A program made the position numbers and the translations under genes. 36,726 nucleotides of DNA from Oligoflexia bacterium (GTDB lineage Bacteria; Bdellovibrionota; UBA1018; CAIMNF01): assembly GCA_903831745.1 (NCBI GenBank), contig CAIKYX010000223.1:1-36726 (forward strand). The letters run 5' to 3'. Position 1 is the first letter of the stretch. Each line of letters starts with the position of its first letter. The notes under the pieces were generated by a model. The model was not told the origin of the DNA and made no database searches. It saw nothing but the letters and a program-made list of their open reading frames with translations. Positions 34,190 through 36,726 of this stretch are shown here, piece by piece.

Positions 34190-35434
34190 ATGAATCCAAC
34201 TCAAAAAAGCCAAAAAAAATCACGCTCTCCGCTGCTCGTCATCTTCACCACGGTTTTCCTTGATCTCGTTGGATTCGGAATCATCATCCCTCTGATCGGG
34301 CTTTACGGTCGCGACTTTGGCGCCACCACTTACGAGCTCATGATCTTGGGCGCGATCTATTCCTTGATGCAATTTTTCTTTTCTCCGATCTGGGGAAAAC
34401 TCTCCGACCGCATCGGCCGCCGCCCGATTCTGCTCATGTCACTTTTGGGATCGACCACTTCTTACTTCTTATTCGCGTTTGCCCATAACATCTGGTTTTT
34501 GATTTTCACACGGGCATTGGCCGGAGTCTTCGCGGCGAATGTATCGACTGCTCAAGCCTACATTGCAGATGTCACCGAAGCCAAAGATCGCGCCAAGGGC
34601 ATGGGTCTCATCGGCGCCGCTTTCGGAATTGGCTTTACCCTCGGGCCCCCGATTGGTGGCATTTCTGCTGCAAAATGGGGCCTCTCTGCTCCGGGCATCA
34701 TTGCAGGCACGCTCTGCGGCCTGAACTTTCTACTCGCGATTTTTAGACTGAAGGAAAGCCTTCCCGAATCCATTCGCCAGGACAATCTGAAGAAACCAAA
34801 AGTGGGAGTACGCCGCGAACAACTTCACACCCTCAAGCGTGTGGCACGCGATCCGAAGCTGATGCTTCCGATCCTCTCTACTTTTTTTGCCGTGTTTGCG
34901 TTTTCAAATTTTGAGCAGGTTTTTTCGCTTTTCCTTCAGGGAAAGCTCGATCTCACTACCGAAATGGCCGGGTATAAAACCGGAATGATTCTGATGTGGG
35001 CCGGCGTTTTGGGCGCGGTGGTTCAAGGCGGCTTGATTCGAAGACTCGCTCCGAAGTACGGTGAAGTAAAACTCGCCGTCGTCGGATTTTTTCTTCAGGG
35101 CATCGGAATGATTTTATTTTCGCAGAGCCCCACCTTTGGAAGCTTCTTTTTAACTGCCATTCCACTCGCTCTTGGCTCGGGCCTGATCAATCCTTCACTC
35201 GCTGCGTTAGTATCAAAACGCGCGGATGCGCATGAACAAGGCGCCGTCATTGGATTGAAAGAAGGCATGAGCAGCCTCGCCCGCATATTTGGTCCACTTG
35301 TCGGGTTCTTAGCGTTCGGAGTTCATGCGACTCTCCCGTTTTTTATAGGGGGCGTCACAGTCGCAATTCTTGGATTAATTTGGGTAAATCGCGAATTCAA
35401 ATCCAGTAGTTCGCCCGTCTCAACGCACAGCTAG
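34190..35434 (+). CDS. MFS transporter, TetA/DHA1-like exporter
   Basis: 414 residues with twelve predicted membrane helices. The N-terminal LDLVGFGIIIPLIGLY and motif A GKLSDRIGRRP between helices 2 and 3 are those of proton-driven DHA1 exporters such as TetA. Helix 4 carries FTRALAGVFAANVSTAQAYIADVT and helix 5 AAFGIGFTLGPPIGG (motif C). Drug or metabolite efflux is likely; substrate cannot be predicted, and nothing beside it suggests resistance. It is divergent from srkA with 58 bases between the start codons. Ribosome binding site is weak. Confidence 0.9.
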   Translation: MNPTQKSQKKSRSPLLVIFTTVFLDLVGFGIIIPLIGLYGRDFGATTYELMILGAIYSLMQFFFSPIWGKLSDRIGRRPILLMSLLGSTTSYFLFAFAHNIWFLIFTRALAGVFAANVSTAQAYIADVTEAKDRAKGMGLIGAAFGIGFTLGPPIGGISAAKWGLSAPGIIAGTLCGLNFLLAIFRLKESLPESIRQDNLKKPKVGVRREQLHTLKRVARDPKLMLPILSTFFAVFAFSNFEQVFSLFLQGKLDLTTEMAGYKTGMILMWAGVLGAVVQGGLIRRLAPKYGEVKLAVVGFFLQGIGMILFSQSPTFGSFFLTAIPLALGSGLINPSLAALVSKRADAHEQGAVIGLKEGMSSLARIFGPLVGFLAFGVHATLPFFIGGVTVAILGLIWVNREFKSSSSPVSTHS

Positions 35435-35487
35435 ACCATCATTCTTTCTGATCACCGCCAAAAATTTTCCATGATCGTCGTTGATCT

Positions 35488-35517
35488 TTGAATTTTCTCC
35501 CGTCATTATTTTTATAT
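35488..35517 (+). promoter_or_regulatory. Possible promoter of the serine protease gene
   Basis: TTGAAT (35488-35493), an 18-base spacer and TTATAT (35512-35517), about 50 bases before the protease ATG. The region is AT-rich with other TATA-like words nearby (TATAAA at 35524), so the exact -10 is uncertain. Confidence 0.3.
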
Positions 35518-35567
35518 CGTTCGTATAAAAATTGTCGTCCCAAGGACCGGGACAGGGGGGAATTTAA

Positions 35568-36458
35568 ATGAAAGCAGCTTTTTTGACTGCCGTTTTGGCA
35601 GTTTCACTGAATGGATTCACAGCTAGCGCAAACAATGCCAGTGATGGTGTTATTTACGGAACCGATAACCGCGTCGACCTTTATCAGGTCACTAACCCGA
35701 TGTACGCCACACTTGCCGCATCTACAGTCGCTTTGATCAAGACTGATTCGATTCAGCAGGATTCCTCTGGTGTGGTTGCCATCAAAGCAAGCTCGTTTCA
35801 GAGCTTGATGCAAGTGTGCTCGAAAGAGCCGTTTGCAGACCAACCGTCTGGCGCATTTTGCTCGGGCTCACTCATCGGAAAACACCTGATGCTGACTGCC
35901 GGCCATTGCATCACCAGCCAAGACGAGTGCTCCAGCACTAAATTCGTATTCGGTTATGCCGTGACCAAAAAAGGGCAATATCCAAATTCAGTTCCTGAGA
36001 AGAACGTCGTGGGATGTAAAAGCATCGTTTATCGCCAGCAAGTAGATGATGGCGCAGACTTTGCGATCATCCAGCTCGATCGTGACGTTACCGATCGCAC
36101 CCCACTCACCCTGGCCAAAGGTCGCATGCAAAACGAAATCACCGACGGAACCCAGATCATGATGATTGGTCATCCATCCGGCCTTCCAACCAAAGTTGAT
36201 CCAGACAAGAAAGTTCGCAGCGCTGCTCCAAATGGCTTCTTTACTGCCAATACCGATAGCTACGGCGGAAACTCAGGCTCAGCGATCTTCAATCAGAAGA
36301 CCGGTGAAGTCGAAGGCGTTCTGGTTCGCGGCGAGCAAGACTTCGAATACTCCGATGCCGGTTGTTATCTGTCGAAAGTTTGCCCGGATGACGGCTGTCG
36401 CGGCGAAGACATCACCAAGATCTCTTCAGTGATTCCACATCTTCCAAGCGTTCTTTAG
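35568..36458 (+). CDS. Exported trypsin-fold serine protease
   Basis: 296 residues. MKAAFLTAVLAVSLNGFTASA is a signal peptide. The catalytic triad is H113 in MLTAGHC, D164 in GADFAIIQLD and S237 in YGGNSGSAIF, the pattern of V8/glutamyl-endopeptidase-like members of the chymotrypsin fold. About nine cysteines in the mature part (CSGS, GHC, DEC, GCKS, GCYLSKVCPDDGC) suggest a disulfide-stabilised secreted enzyme. A G-rich ribosome binding site (six G, 35555-35560) lies seven bases before the ATG. Residues 22-80 before the protease core may act as a propeptide (inference). Strong terminator follows. Suited to degrading prey or environmental protein. Confidence 0.92.
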   Translation: MKAAFLTAVLAVSLNGFTASANNASDGVIYGTDNRVDLYQVTNPMYATLAASTVALIKTDSIQQDSSGVVAIKASSFQSLMQVCSKEPFADQPSGAFCSGSLIGKHLMLTAGHCITSQDECSSTKFVFGYAVTKKGQYPNSVPEKNVVGCKSIVYRQQVDDGADFAIIQLDRDVTDRTPLTLAKGRMQNEITDGTQIMMIGHPSGLPTKVDPDKKVRSAAPNGFFTANTDSYGGNSGSAIFNQKTGEVEGVLVRGEQDFEYSDAGCYLSKVCPDDGCRGEDITKISSVIPHLPSVL

Positions 36459-36480
36459 TTCCTGATTTAAATTGTGAAAT

Positions 36481-36519
36481 AAAAAGCCCCTCGGTGAAGG
36501 ATTCGCCGGGGGGCTTTTT
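36481..36519 (+). terminator. Intrinsic terminator after the protease gene
   Basis: AAAAAGCCCC (36481-36490) pairs with GGGGCTTTTT (36510-36519); the stem extends by TCGG with CCGG (one wobble), and the descending arm ends in five T. It could also work on the minus strand for the gene entering from the right edge. Confidence 0.88.
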
Positions 36520-36627
36520 GCGAAAGCTCAACGAACATCGTAGCGCAACTCCGTCAAAAAATTGCCTTATAACGCGTATTAGCTCATCAAGGAATCTAGC
36601 TGAAGGATAGGATAGCTTTGACGGGGG

Positions 36628-36726
36628 TTAGGCTGCGATGAGCCCAGTGTTCCGTCTTCTAAGCAGCTCTTCGAACTCTTCGAGTTTAGACTGTAGTTCT
36701 TTTTGCAAATGAAAGGGATTCAACAC
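36628..36726 (-). CDS. C-terminal end of a protein cut by the window edge
   Basis: Minus strand: 32 codons open to the window end, finishing at TAA (36628-36630). The peptide ends LQKELQSKLEEFEELLRRRNTGLIAA and starts VLNPFH. Helical and basic. Too short to identify; an NPF.L...L-type tail is seen in some DDE transposases and integrases, but that is a guess. The 108 bases between it and the protease terminator hold nothing I can support. Confidence 0.35.
   Translation of the reverse strand: MLNPFHLQKELQSKLEEFEELLRRRNTGLIAA

Noticed and set aside
36046-36061. TGGCGC-N5-TTGCG, sigma-54-like
   Set aside because: Inside the protease coding sequence over the conserved GADFAI segment; -24 element deviates and there is no gene start downstream.

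Overview
The window reads as a chromosomal stretch from a predatory-type Gram-negative bacterium of the Bdellovibrionota (inference). The pointers are a mid-GC genome, a run of TCA-cycle, ndk and bcp genes, System II cytochrome c maturation, many small exported proteins and lipoproteins, a periplasmic HKD-type nuclease, and an NtrC-type regulator beside a good sigma-54 promoter. No rRNA, tRNA, CRISPR array or complete insertion sequence was seen. Coding density is high and no gap without a gene reaches 300 bases.

Layout. 1-927 is the 3' end of argS, whose tail overlaps an orphan NtrC-family response regulator (907-2346, minus). A sigma-54 promoter (2463-2478) fires away from it into an OmpA-like lipoprotein gene. 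From 14043 down to 3297 a block of eleven minus-strand genes runs mdh, sucC, sucD, ndk, a Lys-rich coiled-coil protein, a bcp peroxiredoxin with a histone-like tail, an unknown gene, resB, ccsA, murB and ade. Gaps are tiny or genes overlap, and the block ends in a bidirectional terminator. 14181-17143 is an island of five small exported proteins of unknown function, two of them tandem paralogues. Then come ornithine aminotransferase and an RluA-type pseudouridine synthase (tight divergent pair), a small lipoprotein and inosine-guanosine kinase (gsk).

21184-25709 holds the most unusual locus. It is a minus-strand operon of a 74-residue protein followed by homologues of PurC, PurL and PurQ that keep the fold signatures but have lost catalytic motifs. 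The PurQ-like protein has Ala where the nucleophilic Cys should be, and the PurL-like protein lacks the SEHCRHK and ETHNHP motifs. All frames are open and overlaps are intact, so this looks like a maintained, repurposed purine-enzyme set rather than decay.

The right third carries a secreted protein, serS, a lipoprotein/secreted protein pair, an XRE-HTH fused to an ABC1/UbiB-type kinase domain, two small exported proteins, an operon of srkA, a class V aminotransferase and a periplasmic nuclease, an MFS exporter, a trypsin-fold protease, and the C-terminal end of a gene cut by the window edge.

Several genes (gsk, rocD, the pseudouridine synthase, the HTH-UbiB fusion, srkA) have no Shine-Dalgarno sequence but a -10 hexamer about 6-12 bases before the start codon, which suggests leaderless or near-leaderless mRNAs. 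All family calls come from reading motifs and comparing with remembered sequences; no search was run.
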